Counted from the first letter of the stretch, positions 50,399 to 60,984 are shown. The stretch: DNA of 64,000 nucleotides from Mammaliicoccus vitulinus (GCF_029024305.1 NZ_CP118974.1:868001-932000), one strand, 5' to 3'. The notes: generated from the sequence alone by a model not told the origin. Numbers and translations are program-made.

Positions 50399-51550
50399 AT
50401 GAATCATTATATTTTGAAAAATGCTCAAGTGTATACTGAAACAGCTAAAATAGAAAATGGATATATCGAAGTACGAGATGGATATATATATGACATTCAA
50501 GAAGGCGAGTATAAAGGTGATGCACAGTCTGTAGATTTAAAAGGGCAACACTTGCTACCTGGCTTCATAGATATACATATACACGGTGGCTACGGACAAG
50601 ACGCTATGGATGCTACACCAGAAGCATTAAACATATTATCAGAGAAATTGTTATCAGAAGGAACGACAAGTTTTCTTGCGACTACAATGACGCAATCAGC
50701 TGAAGCGGTAAGCGATGCATTAGAAAATGTTGCGAATTATAAACAGCTAGATGAAAAACGCGCAGAAATTTTAGGTGTACATTTAGAAGGTCCATTTATA
50801 TCTGAATATAAAGTTGGCGCTCAAAATCCAGCATTTGTTGCGAGACCTTCAGTTCAAAAATTCAATGACTTTCAAGATAAAGCGAACGGGAATATTAAAA
50901 TCGTAACAATTGCTCCTGAAGTAGAAGGGGCAGCAGAAACGATCAAACAATTAAACAATGAAGTGATTTTTTCTGCAGGTCACACTGTAACAGATTTTAA
51001 TGGCATTGAAGAATCGGTAGAAAACGGTCTTAAACATATAACGCATTTATATAATGCACAAACAACTTTTACACATAGAGAACCAGGTGTGTTCGGTGCT
51101 GCACTGACAGATGAACGACTGACAACAGAAGTGATTGTTGATGGTATTCATTCACATCCAGCTGCAGTTAAATTAGCTTATTTAGCAAAAGGGAATGAGA
51201 ACTTTTGTATTATAACTGATGCGATGAGAGCTAAAGGTATGTCAGAAGGTAAATACGATCTCGGTGGACAAGACGTTTATGTTGAAAATAATGAAGCAAG
51301 ATTGAAATCTGGATCATTAGCAGGAAGTATATTGTTGATGAATAAAGGATTGAAAAATTTAATGGACTTTGCAAACGTGTCACTTGAAGAAGCGTGGCGT
51401 ACTACTAGTTTAAATCAAGCTATACGATTACATGTAGATGATAGACTCGGTTCAATCAAAGTTGGCAAGCAAGCAGACCTTGTTGTAGTTGATTCAGAAT
51501 TAAATGTTTTAACTACCATTAAAAAAGGGTATATTATAGATAATGAATGA
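50399..51550 (+). CDS. nagA: N-acetylglucosamine-6-phosphate deacetylase
   Basis: Releases acetate from GlcNAc-6-phosphate in amino-sugar catabolism and wall recycling. 383 residues, amidohydrolase barrel with HIHGGYGQDAMDATP, HLEGPF, SAGHTVTDF, HLYNAQTTFTHREPG and DGIHSHP; the catalytic Asp is in ITDAMRAKG. RBS AAGGAG. Followed by a NagB-like gene. Confidence 0.95.
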   Translation: MNHYILKNAQVYTETAKIENGYIEVRDGYIYDIQEGEYKGDAQSVDLKGQHLLPGFIDIHIHGGYGQDAMDATPEALNILSEKLLSEGTTSFLATTMTQSAEAVSDALENVANYKQLDEKRAEILGVHLEGPFISEYKVGAQNPAFVARPSVQKFNDFQDKANGNIKIVTIAPEVEGAAETIKQLNNEVIFSAGHTVTDFNGIEESVENGLKHITHLYNAQTTFTHREPGVFGAALTDERLTTEVIVDGIHSHPAAVKLAYLAKGNENFCIITDAMRAKGMSEGKYDLGGQDVYVENNEARLKSGSLAGSILLMNKGLKNLMDFANVSLEEAWRTTSLNQAIRLHVDDRLGSIKVGKQADLVVVDSELNVLTTIKKGYIIDNE

Positions 51551-51597
51551 AGATTATGATTTAGAAAATAGATAAGTTGAAATGAGGAGTGGACAAA

Positions 51598-52197
51598 ATG
51601 GCTTTAAACTTTAAAGTATTTGAAACAAAAGATATCGCTGCACGTTACGCTGCAGATGTAGTTCGTAAACAATTTAATTCAGATAGTACTTCAGTAGTTG
51701 GTATTCACTTAGATGCAGAAAACACTTCATTTTTTGATGAATTATTAGATGACGTAAAGAAAAATCCAGTGAACTTTAGCCAAATTCATGTTTTAGATTT
51801 TGATGGTAAAGAAGATTACTACACAGAATTAGGTGTACCAAAAAAACAAGTCTTAAAAACTGATGTCGGTAGTGATGTAGAATCATTTATCAAAGATAAA
51901 GTGAACACTGATAAAAAGAAAAATAAATTGATGTTAGATGTCATTACTTTAACTGAAGATAGTAGAACTGGATTGGATTATAATCAAGCGATACATCCAG
52001 CTAGAGAAGTTATTGTACTTGTTACAGGTAAAGAAAAAGCTAAAGCAGTGAGTCAATTATATGAAGAGCCAGCAAATGGTTCAGTTGAATCAGCAAAATT
52101 AAAACAACATAGAATGGTCACAGTTTTATTAGATAACGAAGCGGCACAAGGATTGCCAGAAGACGTTAGATCTTACTTCTCAATTCAATTTTCATAA
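51598..52197 (+). CDS. NagB-like protein with degenerate active site
   Basis: 199 residues, about 50 shorter than NagB. The C-terminal half fits glucosamine-6-phosphate deaminase (HPAREVIVLVTGKEKAKAV, HRMVTVLLDNEAA), but the N-terminal phosphate loop GLATGGTP-type is replaced (VVGIHLDAENTSFFDEL) and the catalytic Asp-Gly-His region is missing. Likely not an active deaminase; a regulatory role beside nagA is inference. ATG at 51598 follows GAGGAG. Confidence 0.75.
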   Translation: MALNFKVFETKDIAARYAADVVRKQFNSDSTSVVGIHLDAENTSFFDELLDDVKKNPVNFSQIHVLDFDGKEDYYTELGVPKKQVLKTDVGSDVESFIKDKVNTDKKKNKLMLDVITLTEDSRTGLDYNQAIHPAREVIVLVTGKEKAKAVSQLYEEPANGSVESAKLKQHRMVTVLLDNEAAQGLPEDVRSYFSIQFS

Positions 52198-52210
52198 GAA
52201 GGTGAAACTT

Positions 52211-52348
52211 TTGAATAAACATCCTGAAGAAGAAAATGAAATGGTTCAAGACTTAGATGATGTAAAAGAGCTAGGTAAAGAAATGGAACAAATTTCAGAA
52301 CAGAACGACGAAGCATATGAAGAAAAGAAAGAAGAACAAGACTCATAA
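52211..52348 (+). CDS. Small acidic helical protein
   Basis: 45 residues, half Glu, Asp or Lys, with no hydrophobic segment (DLDDVKELGKEMEQISEQND). TTG start, AGAAGGTG RBS overlapping the end of the NagB-like gene, so probably translated from the same message. No family recognised. Confidence 0.6.
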   Translation: MNKHPEEENEMVQDLDDVKELGKEMEQISEQNDEAYEEKKEEQDS

Positions 52349-52398
52349 CTTGAACTGATTAGATGAATTTTAATTATAATAAGTTGACTAAAGTTAAA

Positions 52399-53079
52399 AG
52401 ACTGTCCATTGTGACAGTCTTAGACAGTCGACAAAGTCACTTAAAGTGAACTTGTTGGCTGTTTTTTAGTAAACATTATGATATTTTTTAAAATCTTACG
52501 ATTTTGAAAGTGCATGCTTGCCTGGGGTATGGCTCGAGCCTGTAGTCTCTCACTCATACTATTCCCCCGGGCGTCAGCACTTTGCAAAATCGTGGAGAAA
52601 AAGTATAAAGATTGTTTCCTATTTATCAAGTGGATCCTGACATGATAAATTCAAGGGTTCTATTTATCAAGTGAGTCCTGACATGATAAATTCGAGGATT
52701 CTATTTATCAAGTGAGCTCTGACATGATAAATTCAAGGGTTCTATTTATCAAGTGAGCCCTGACATGATAAATTCGAGGGTTCTATTTATCAAGTGAGCC
52801 CTGACATGATAAATTCGAGGGTTCTATTTATCAAGTGAGCCCTGACTTGATAAAGTCAAAATAAAATTCAACATAGAATCAACTCCTAAATAAAATTTTA
52901 TCTATTTTATAATATGAATTTTTAATATTTGGTATTTTTTTAGCGCTGACTCCTGCGGGGACAGCATGATTCGAAGACTACAGGCTGAGAACATGCCCGC
53001 GGAAAGCATGCGCATAAAAAATGCCGGTAATGTCTAAGACTTTGTCGACACACTGAGACTGTCCATTGTGACAGTCTTT
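52399..53079. repeat. Composite intergenic repeat R6 (subfamily B plus a second core)
   Basis: Bounded by two identical copies of a 22-base hairpin (52399-52420 and 53058-53079, arms AGACTGTC/GACAGTCT). Inside are inverted ends (52413-52438 and 53040-53065, 22 of 26 bases), a subfamily-B core (52498-52593), a 41-bp array (52622-52854) and a divergent second core (52945-53015: GCGCTGAC ... GCATGCGC). The gap 52349-53192 has no credible gene. Confidence 0.75.
52622..52854. repeat. 41-bp tandem hairpin repeat, 5.7 units
   Basis: Units begin at 52622, 52663, 52704, 52745, 52786 and 52827. Each has arms TTTAT/ATAAA around an 18-base middle starting CAAG and ending ACATG (ACTTG in the last), plus the 13-base linker TTCGAGGGTTCTA with minor changes. 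The central bases (GATC, GTCC, GCTC, GCCC) differ in the first three units; the last three match. Confidence 0.9.
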
Positions 53080-53084
53080 TTTGT
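53058..53084 (+). terminator. Terminator at the right end of R6
   Basis: AGACTGTC-CATTGT-GACAGTCT followed by TTTTT. The left copy at 52399 lacks the T run. Confidence 0.75.
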
Positions 53085-53192
53085 GAAAAATTTAATTTTC
53101 TGACAACTGAGAGTTTAAATAAAAGGCTTTATAAGATATAATAAAGATGAATAAAGAGTGATGAATACAAGAAATAAAGGGGCGTAATAAGA

Positions 53193-54581
53193 ATGAGTTA
53201 CAGAATCGAACATGATACTTTTGGTGAAATAAAAGTACCAAGTGACAAGTATTGGAAAGCGCAAACACAAAGAAGTAAACAAAATTTCCCAGTAGGTAAA
53301 GAACAAATGCCTATCGAAGTGATATATGGTTTTGCGCATTTAAAAAGAGCAGCTGCAATTTCAAACCATGATCTTGGTAAATTATCGGACGATAAGAAAG
53401 ATGCAATCGTCTATGCAACTGATGAAATTTTAAAAGGAAAATTAGATGATCATTTTCCATTAGTTGTTTGGCAAACAGGTAGTGGTACACAAAGTAACAT
53501 GAACGTGAATGAAGTTGTAAGCTTTGTTGCAAATGAATATTTAAAAGACAAAGGTTCAGAAGAAAGTGTTCATCCGAATGACCACGTAAATATGTCTCAA
53601 AGCTCAAACGATACATATCCTACTGCTATGCATGTTGCGCTGTATCATGAAATTGAGTCTAAATTATTACCAGCTTTAAGTACTTTAAGAGATACTTTTA
53701 AAGAGAAAGAAGAATCGTTTAAAGATATTATTAAAATTGGTAGAACACACTTACAAGATGCAACGCCGTTAACTTTAGGTCAAGAAGTTAGTGGTTGGAG
53801 ATATATGTTAGATAAATGTGAGACATTATTAAATCAATCTAAAGGTCAATTATTAAACTTAGCAATTGGTGGTACAGCTGTAGGTACTGGTATAAATGCA
53901 CATCCTGAATTTGGCGATAAAGTAGCTAAACAAATTGCAGAACAATTAGGATATCCGTTTGTATCATCTGAAAATAAATTCCATGCTTTAACTGCTCATG
54001 ATGAAGTTGTCTACGTGCATGGTGCATTAAAAGCATTAGCAAGTGATTTAATGAAGATTGCCAACGATGTAAGATGGTTAGCATCAGGGCCAAGAGCTGG
54101 GTTAGCTGAAATTTCTATACCTGAAAATGAACCTGGGTCTTCTATTATGCCAGGTAAAGTAAATCCAACTCAATGTGAAATGTTAACGATGGTCTCTGTT
54201 CAAGTCCTTGGTAATGATGCAGCTGTAGGCATTGCTGCTTCACAAGGTAACTTCGAATTAAACGTGTTTAAACCAGTTATTTTATATAACGCGTTACAAT
54301 CAATATATTTATTAACAGATGGAATTGAAACATTTAACAACAATTGTGCTGTAGGTATTGAACCGATTGAAGAAAATATTGATAAATATTTAAATCAATC
54401 ATTAATGTTAGTTACAGCATTAAATCCACATATTGGATATGAAAATGCAGCAGCAATTGCGAAAAATGCTCATAAAAATGGCTTAACATTGAAAGAATCA
54501 GCTATACAATCAGGACATTTAACTGAGGAACAGTTTGATGAATGGATTAAACCAGAAGATATGATAAGCTCTCAAAAATAG
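53193..54581 (+). CDS. fumC: Fumarate hydratase class II
   Basis: TCA-cycle hydration of fumarate to malate. 462 residues. [10 protein letters not shown], the mobile active-site loop [15 protein letters not shown] with its catalytic Ser, and [10 protein letters not shown] are visible. A GGGGCG-type RBS precedes the ATG. Ends at its own terminator. Confidence 0.95.
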   Translation: MSYRIEHDTFGEIKVPSDKYWKAQTQRSKQNFPVGKEQMPIEVIYGFAHLKRAAAISNHDLGKLSDDKKDAIVYATDEILKGKLDDHFPLVVWQTGSGTQSNMNVNEVVSFVANEYLKDKGSEESVHPNDHVNMSQSSNDTYPTAMHVALYHEIESKLLPALSTLRDTFKEKEESFKDIIKIGRTHLQDATPLTLGQEVSGWRYMLDKCETLLNQSKGQLLNLAIGGTAVGTGINAHPEFGDKVAKQIAEQLGYPFVSSENKFHALTAHDEVVYVHGALKALASDLMKIANDVRWLASGPRAGLAEISIPENEPGSSIMPGKVNPTQCEMLTMVSVQVLGNDAAVGIAASQGNFELNVFKPVILYNALQSIYLLTDGIETFNNNCAVGIEPIEENIDKYLNQSLMLVTALNPHIGYENAAAIAKNAHKNGLTLKESAIQSGHLTEEQFDEWIKPEDMISSQK

Positions 54582-54613
54582 TAGCAGCTATAAGACATAA
54601 ATATAAAGAACAT

Positions 54614-54638
54614 AAAAAGGTGCTATAAGCACCTTTTT
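54614..54638 (+). terminator. Terminator after fumC
   Basis: AAAAAGGTGCT-ATA-AGCACCTTTTT hairpin. Confidence 0.85.
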
Positions 54639-54669
54639 ATGTATCAAAATATATTCCTGGAGGCAATTT

Positions 54670-56196
54670 ATGAAAAGGTTAGGATTAATAGATATAGGTT
54701 CCAACACTATAAGGCTCGTTATTTTTGAGTATTCTAAAGAAACAGGTTTAAATGAATTACAAAACGTAAAGACACCTGCTCGTTTAAGTCAATATTTAGA
54801 TGAAGATAAAAATATGAATGAAGAAGGTATAAACGTCCTAGTAGAGACTTTAAATAGCTTTAAAAAAGTTGCCAAGAAATTTCATGTTGAAGAACTTGTA
54901 CCTGCCGCAACAGCAGCAGTTAGACAATCACAAAATATTAATCAAATAATTGAAAAAGTAAAAGCTAAGACAAATTTAGATATTGAAATAATACCTGAAG
55001 AAGATGAAGCATTTTACGGATTCTATGCAGTGACACATACATTGAATATTGAAAATGGCATAACAGTCGATATTGGTGGTGGTTCTACTGAGATAACTTA
55101 TTTTGAAAATAAAAAATTAAAAGAAGCGATCAGTTTTCCTTTCGGTGTCGTAACTTTGGAAAAAATGTTCTTCGTCGATAAAGATCATAATGACAAAAAT
55201 GCGATAAAAAAATGTGAGAAATATGTTAAAGAGCAATTTGAATCACTAAAATGGATTAAAGATAAAAAAGTTCCAATCATCGGAATTGGTGGTTCAGCCC
55301 GAAATAATGCACGTATCCACCAATCTTTAAACAACTATCCTATAGCAGGTGTACACGGATATGATATGACTAAAAAAGATTTAGAAGAAGTTTATGAAGT
55401 CTTGAAAAAATCAGATAAAAGTGATTTGAAAGATTTAGATGGTTTGAGTAGAGATCGCACAGATATTATTATCCCAAGTTCCATCGTATTTAATGCACTG
55501 TATGAAATTTCCAACGCTACACGATATACTTTCTCGAGAAAAGGGTTACGTGAAGGTGTTGTTATGACAAGGTTAGAAGAAGAATTCCCTAAATCTTTCA
55601 ATAAGGATAAAGTAACCTCAGATGCTTTAAAATATTTAGCTAATGAATACAATATACATGCATCAAATGGTAAGCAACGTATGAGATTAGCCGAAGATTT
55701 ACTGAATAAAGTAATCGATATAACTGGTTTTGAAGTTTCTAAAGAAGACAGAGAATTATTTAAAGAAGCGGCTTATTTATATTATTTAGGTTCTTTCATT
55801 GATGCAGACTCCAGCTCTCAACACACGTATTATATTATCGCTAATTCAAGTATTAATGGTTTATCGCATAAAGAACGCGTTAAATTAGCACTTTTATCAA
55901 GCTTTAAAAATAAAACATTACTCAAGTTTTATGTTAAAGAAACGTCTTGGTTTAAAGATGGTGAAATTGAACTCATTCAAAAACTTGGCGGTATTATAAA
56001 ATTTGCTAATGCATTAAATGTTTCAAATACAGATTGTATAGAATCGATGGAACTCATTGAAAAGAAAAATGAATTTGAACTAAAAGTAAAATATGTAACA
56101 GACCCAATTGCAGAAGAATATCAATCAGAAAGACAGAAAAAGCATCTAGAAAAATTACTTTCGAAAAAACTTAATATAATATTCACACAGGATTAA
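54670..56196 (+). CDS. ppx: Exopolyphosphatase (Ppx/GppA)
   Basis: Degrades polyphosphate. 508 residues: sugar-kinase-like fold with IDIGSNTIRLVIFE, the catalytic Glu in EEDEAFYGF, IDIGGGSTEI, and a C-terminal HD-like helical domain. Lies 71 bases before ppk1, an antagonistic pair that sets polyphosphate levels. RBS TGGAGG. Confidence 0.92.
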   Translation: MKRLGLIDIGSNTIRLVIFEYSKETGLNELQNVKTPARLSQYLDEDKNMNEEGINVLVETLNSFKKVAKKFHVEELVPAATAAVRQSQNINQIIEKVKAKTNLDIEIIPEEDEAFYGFYAVTHTLNIENGITVDIGGGSTEITYFENKKLKEAISFPFGVVTLEKMFFVDKDHNDKNAIKKCEKYVKEQFESLKWIKDKKVPIIGIGGSARNNARIHQSLNNYPIAGVHGYDMTKKDLEEVYEVLKKSDKSDLKDLDGLSRDRTDIIIPSSIVFNALYEISNATRYTFSRKGLREGVVMTRLEEEFPKSFNKDKVTSDALKYLANEYNIHASNGKQRMRLAEDLLNKVIDITGFEVSKEDRELFKEAAYLYYLGSFIDADSSSQHTYYIIANSSINGLSHKERVKLALLSSFKNKTLLKFYVKETSWFKDGEIELIQKLGGIIKFANALNVSNTDCIESMELIEKKNEFELKVKYVTDPIAEEYQSERQKKHLEKLLSKKLNIIFTQD

Positions 56197-56267
56197 CAAT
56201 TATACGTTTTAATAAAACAGTATGAGTTTTTAATGATGAACGGAAATATGTAAAGGGTGAGGTAATT

Positions 56268-58433
56268 ATGGAAGCACAAGCGGAACAATTTTATTTAGAC
56301 AATCCAGAGTATTACAACAACAGAGAGTTAAGTTGGCTAGACTTTAATTATCGTGTTCTTGAAGAAGCAATTGATTCTAACAATCCATTGCTAGAACAAT
56401 TAAAATTTTTAGCTATTCACAGTTCTAATTTAGATGAATTTTTTATGGTTAGAGTAGCAGGTTTAAAAGACCAAGTAGCAATGAATTTTAATGAACCAGA
56501 GAACAAAGCACAAATGACTCCGAAAGAACAACTTGCCGGCATTGAAAAGAAAAATAGAATGAACGTCGAGCTTCAATATAAGAGATTTAATGAATTAAAA
56601 GATTTGTTAAAAGCTTATAAAATATGTATTACACAACCTGAAAGACTACCAGAAACTTTAATTGAGCAACTACAAAATCAATTTAATACAGAAATATTGC
56701 CAACGCTTTCTCCATTAGGAATTGATGCGTATAGACCATTTCCAAAATTAAATAATAAAATGCTGAATTTATTTGTTGATATTAGATTAAATGATGGAGA
56801 AATAAAATCTGCAATAGTACCCGTTCCAACATTATTAGAGAGAATTATTAAGTTAGAATATGATGGTATCAAATATATCGTATTTCTTGAAGACGTGATT
56901 TCATTATTTATTGAACAATTATTTAATGGGTTTGAAGTCATCAATACGTATACATTTAGAGTGACGAGAAATGCCGATTTAACAATTCATGAAGAGGGCG
57001 CAGAAGATTTATTAATAGAAATAGAACGATTTTTAAAAGAAAGAAAAAGTGGTGCAGCAGTAAGATTAGAAATAGATAGTAGACATATCGATACAGAAGT
57101 GAAAAGTTTATTTTTGATGAACGAGTTAGAATTAACTAATAAAGATATATACAGAGTAAATGGCCCATTAGATTTAACAGTTTTATTCTCATTAGTAGGG
57201 CAATTAGAAGACTTACACCCTGAATTATTGTTTAAACCGTATACACCACAATTACCTTCCTCTTTAAATAATAATAATATTTATGAATTATCTTTAGAAA
57301 GAGATATCTTTTTCCATCACCCATACGAAACTTTTGAGCCAATAGTAGAATTTATTAAAGAGGCTTCAGAAGATCCAAATACGCTTGCTATTAAGCAAAC
57401 ACTTTATCGCGTGAGCAGTGATTCACCTATTATCCAAGCACTCAAGAATGCAGCAGAGAATGGCAAGCAAGTTACAGTACTTGTTGAACTAAAAGCTAGA
57501 TTTGATGAAGAAAACAATGTGCAATGGGCGAGAATGCTAGAAGATGCAGGTTGTAACGTCATATATGGTATGACTTTCCTCAAAACGCACAGTAAAATAA
57601 CGCTCGTTATCAAAAAAGTAAATGGAAAAGTAACGCCATTTGTACATTTAGGTACTGGAAATTACAATGATAAAACAGCTAAGATTTACACGGATATGGG
57701 TATCATTACGACGAATCCTAAAATAGGAAAAGATGCGATTAATTTCTTTAACTATTTAAGCGGTTATTCCTTAAAACCTGAGTATAATGAGCTGATCGTT
57801 GCACCATTTGAAATACGAGACTTCTTCGTAGAACATATTGAACAAGAAATAAAATCGCATAAAGAGCATGGCAACGGACTTATTATAGCTAAGATGAACT
57901 CATTAACTGATAAAAAAGTTATTAAAAAATTATTCGAAGCTGCGCAATGTGGCGTAAAGATTAAACTCATTATACGGGGGATTTGTTGCTTAAAACCAGG
58001 TATTAAAGGTGTCAGTGAAAATATCGAAGTTATAAGTATAGTAGGAAGATTTTTAGAGCACTCTAGAATATATTACTTCTTCCATAACGGTGAAGAAAAA
58101 ATGTATCTCTCTTCAGCAGATATGATGACGAGAAACATGATTAAACGTGTAGAAATATTATTTCCAATTCTTGATCCTAATTTAGTAAAACGTTTAAAAG
58201 AGATCATCAATTTACAATTAAACGATGGTTTAAAAGGACGCATTCAAAATTCTAAAGGTGAATATCGATACAATGATGCAGGAAATAAACGTATGAATTC
58301 ACAAGAAATGTTGATGGACGAAGCAATGTTAAGTGCTAAAGAAATGAGACAATCACAAATTACCATTGGAAAACCAGTAAGAAGTAAAAAAAATAACTTC
58401 ATAAACAAGTTTAAAGAACGATTAAAACGATGA
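56268..58433 (+). CDS. ppk1: Polyphosphate kinase 1
   Basis: Makes polyphosphate from ATP. 721 residues: N-terminal [17 protein letters not shown], the HKD-like catalytic domains with the phosphorylated His in [28 protein letters not shown] and [24 protein letters not shown]. Convergent with the RluA gene through a shared terminator. Confidence 0.95.
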   Translation: MEAQAEQFYLDNPEYYNNRELSWLDFNYRVLEEAIDSNNPLLEQLKFLAIHSSNLDEFFMVRVAGLKDQVAMNFNEPENKAQMTPKEQLAGIEKKNRMNVELQYKRFNELKDLLKAYKICITQPERLPETLIEQLQNQFNTEILPTLSPLGIDAYRPFPKLNNKMLNLFVDIRLNDGEIKSAIVPVPTLLERIIKLEYDGIKYIVFLEDVISLFIEQLFNGFEVINTYTFRVTRNADLTIHEEGAEDLLIEIERFLKERKSGAAVRLEIDSRHIDTEVKSLFLMNELELTNKDIYRVNGPLDLTVLFSLVGQLEDLHPELLFKPYTPQLPSSLNNNNIYELSLERDIFFHHPYETFEPIVEFIKEASEDPNTLAIKQTLYRVSSDSPIIQALKNAAENGKQVTVLVELKARFDEENNVQWARMLEDAGCNVIYGMTFLKTHSKITLVIKKVNGKVTPFVHLGTGNYNDKTAKIYTDMGIITTNPKIGKDAINFFNYLSGYSLKPEYNELIVAPFEIRDFFVEHIEQEIKSHKEHGNGLIIAKMNSLTDKKVIKKLFEAAQCGVKIKLIIRGICCLKPGIKGVSENIEVISIVGRFLEHSRIYYFFHNGEEKMYLSSADMMTRNMIKRVEILFPILDPNLVKRLKEIINLQLNDGLKGRIQNSKGEYRYNDAGNKRMNSQEMLMDEAMLSAKEMRQSQITIGKPVRSKKNNFINKFKERLKR

Positions 58434-58444
58434 AATTCAACAAC

Positions 58445-58490
58445 ATAAAAAGCTGCCAATAAGGTCAGAGACTTTATTGGCAGCTTTTTA
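58445..58490. terminator. Bidirectional terminator between ppk1 and the RluA-type gene
   Basis: AAAAAGCTGCCAATAA...TTATTGGCAGCTTTTT hairpin. Confidence 0.88.
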
Positions 58491-58502
58491 TGTTGTTGTG
58501 AA

Positions 58503-59324
58503 TTAATCATCTAACGTAACAGATACGAGTTCATCTTTAAATGGATGTTCGAATTCAATTTTATAACTGTGTAATTGTAATTGTCTAAGTTTACTGTTGT
58601 TATATAAAGGATCTCCAACAACAGGGTGTCCTATTTCTGTTAAATGAACACGGATTTGATGGGTTCTACCAGTATCTAATTTAAGCTCAACTTCTGCTGT
58701 GCGTTCATCAATCATATGACTTTCGATAATGTGTGTAATCGCACGTTGACCGGTTGGTGAGACACGTCTTTTGTTCGGATGGAATTTATCCTTACCAATT
58801 GGCATATCTATCGTTTGTGGTTTAAGCGGTAAATGACTATCGACTTCTGCTTTATATGTTCTTGTAATTTTTCTGTCTTCTAGCATGTGATCCAGTATCT
58901 TTTTAGCAATTGGGTGTTTTGCGATAAGTAATAAACCAACTGTTTCTTGGTCTAATCTATGAACTGGTTCTGCATAATCTGAATCTAAAGTATAAATGAC
59001 ATGATTCATAAGTGTGTTTGCTTCTTTTAAATCATTAGGGTGAGTCTTTACACCTTTAGGTTTAACGACGATAGCTAAGTATTCATCTTCATACTTAACT
59101 TCAGCTAAACGATAACTAGGAACATACTGACTCGTCTCATTAAAAACGGGTATGCTCAGTTTATCACCTTCACTTAACGAGTCTCTTAAAGCGCTCGCTT
59201 GATCATTTATCGTAATCTCTTTTGACATTCTCAAAAGGTGTAGTTCTTTTTTTGGAAGGTGTAAAGATTTGAACATTTCTTCAATTGTTTGGCCTTCATA
59301 TTTTGATGGTATTGTAATTTGCAT
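58503..59324 (-). CDS. RluA-family RNA pseudouridine synthase
   Basis: 273 residues: N-terminal S4-like domain (QTIEEMFKSLHLPKKELHLL), then the catalytic domain with D125 in HRLDQETVGLLL (family motif HRLDxxTSG, here VG), KTYKAEV-like RTYKAEV and DTGRTHQIRVHL. rRNA or tRNA target unknown. RBS AGGA precedes the minus-strand ATG. Confidence 0.88.
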   Translation of the reverse strand: MQITIPSKYEGQTIEEMFKSLHLPKKELHLLRMSKEITINDQASALRDSLSEGDKLSIPVFNETSQYVPSYRLAEVKYEDEYLAIVVKPKGVKTHPNDLKEANTLMNHVIYTLDSDYAEPVHRLDQETVGLLLIAKHPIAKKILDHMLEDRKITRTYKAEVDSHLPLKPQTIDMPIGKDKFHPNKRRVSPTGQRAITHIIESHMIDERTAEVELKLDTGRTHQIRVHLTEIGHPVVGDPLYNNSKLRQLQLHSYKIEFEHPFKDELVSVTLDD

Positions 59325-59428
59325 AGTATCCTCCAGGAATATTTCTCGTAAAATCGGGAAAAATTATATTGTAACTAAAAATAAGTTATAATTAGTATAA
59401 CAAGAAAAATAGATAAGGAGTATCATTC

Positions 59429-60967
59429 ATGTCAAAATCGATCGATAATAATGAATTTAATGTAAGTATTCATACGAGACAAATGACTTTTGAAGATATA
59501 GATGAAGTCATTGAACTGCAATCTAAATGCTTTCCAGGTATGGAACCTTGGGAAAGAGGACATTTAGAAAGTCACTTAAAAATGTTTCCAAGAGGTCAAA
59601 TGGTCGTTGAATTTGAAGGCGAAATTATAGGATCATGCTCATCACTGATCATTAACTTTGATGAATATGATGATAGACATACGTGGGATAGTATTACGAA
59701 CAACGGTTATATAACAAATCATAATGACCACGGTCACAATTTATATGGTATTGAAGTTATGGTTCACCCTGAATATAGAGGGATGAAAGTCGGCGCAAGA
59801 TTATATGAAGCACGTCGTGAAATTGCATATGAATTGAACTTAAAAAGTATCATCATCGGAGGCAGAATTCCGAACTATCATGAATACAGTGATGAGTTAA
59901 CTCCGAGAGAATATGTACAAGGTGTCATTAAACATAGAATCAAAGATCCAGTATTAACTTTCCAACTGATGAATGATTTTACGTTAATGCGTATTAACCC
60001 TAATTATTTAAATGATGATGTAAAAAGTATGAAATATGCCACTTTAATGGAATGGAATAACCCTGATTACATAGCTCGAAGTAATGTTCGTTTTAAAACG
60101 AGTGAACCTGTTAGAATATGTACTGTAAACTATATGATGCGTAAAATTAATTCTTTCGATGAATTTGCAAACCAAATTGAATATTTTATAGATGTTGCAT
60201 ATGATGCAGATAGCGATTTTATCGTGTTCCCTGAACTTTTAACGACACAACTCATGAGCTTTGATGAACAAAGTAATCCAGCAGAATCAATTAGAAAATT
60301 AACGACTTATACTTCTCAATATATTGAAATGTTTAATCAATTTGCGATGAAATACAATATTAATATTATTGGTGGCTCACATTTCGTAGAAGAAGGCGAA
60401 GATATTTATAATATTTCTTATTTATTCCGTCGAGATGGCTCTATAGAAAAGCAATACAAAATACATGTAACACCAAATGAAAGAAAGTGGTGGGGCGTAT
60501 CACCAGGTAATGGTGTAGAAGTGTTCGATACTGATTGCGGCAAAATAGCAATTCAAATTTGTTATGATAGTGAGTTCCCTGAAATGGCTAGAATAGCAAC
60601 TGAAAAAGGTGCGAAAATTATATTTACACCGTTCTCAACTGAAGATAGACAAAGTTATTTACGTGTTAAATATTGCTGTATGGCAAGAGCGATCGAGAAT
60701 CAAATTTATACTGTTACATCAGGAACTTGTGGTAATTTACCTCAAACTGAAAATATGGATATCCAATACAGTGCTTCAGCTATTTATTCACCATCAGATT
60801 ACGGATTTGCACGTGACGGTATCGTCGGAGAAACAGGCGAAAATCTAGAAATGGTAGCTATAGGCGAGATAGATTTAGAAGTATTAAGAAGAGGTAGAGA
60901 AAATGGAACAGTTAGACATCTTAGAGATAGAAGACATGATGTCTATAATGTAACGCATACTCAATAA
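59429..60967 (+). CDS. GNAT-nitrilase fusion (YhcX-like)
   Basis: 512 residues. N-terminal GNAT acetyltransferase (about 15-200; HPEYRGMKVGARLYEAR binds acetyl-CoA) fused to a C-terminal carbon-nitrogen hydrolase (about 225-505) with the Glu-Lys-Cys triad E269 (FPELLT), K344 (KIHVTPNE), C378 (IQICYDSEFP). B. subtilis YhcX has this layout. Substrate unknown. It precedes the AirSR genes by 17 bases and is probably in their operon. Confidence 0.9.
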   Translation: MSKSIDNNEFNVSIHTRQMTFEDIDEVIELQSKCFPGMEPWERGHLESHLKMFPRGQMVVEFEGEIIGSCSSLIINFDEYDDRHTWDSITNNGYITNHNDHGHNLYGIEVMVHPEYRGMKVGARLYEARREIAYELNLKSIIIGGRIPNYHEYSDELTPREYVQGVIKHRIKDPVLTFQLMNDFTLMRINPNYLNDDVKSMKYATLMEWNNPDYIARSNVRFKTSEPVRICTVNYMMRKINSFDEFANQIEYFIDVAYDADSDFIVFPELLTTQLMSFDEQSNPAESIRKLTTYTSQYIEMFNQFAMKYNINIIGGSHFVEEGEDIYNISYLFRRDGSIEKQYKIHVTPNERKWWGVSPGNGVEVFDTDCGKIAIQICYDSEFPEMARIATEKGAKIIFTPFSTEDRQSYLRVKYCCMARAIENQIYTVTSGTCGNLPQTENMDIQYSASAIYSPSDYGFARDGIVGETGENLEMVAIGEIDLEVLRRGRENGTVRHLRDRRHDVYNVTHTQ

Positions 60968-60984
60968 TAATAAAGGTGATGTAG

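Noticed and set aside
52622-52854. CRISPR array suggested by regular direct repeats
   Set aside because: The 41-bp units are contiguous and the 13-base linker is almost constant, so there are no unique spacers. No cas genes are nearby.
54587-54612. CTATAAGACATAAATATA after fumC as another copy of the repeat end sequence
   Set aside because: Too many differences from AGAGTYTGGGACATAAAT and no core follows; only the ordinary terminator is supported.
60609-60848. 79-codon frame inside the nitrilase fusion gene
   Set aside because: Complete overlap with a well-supported gene in another frame, with no signal of its own.
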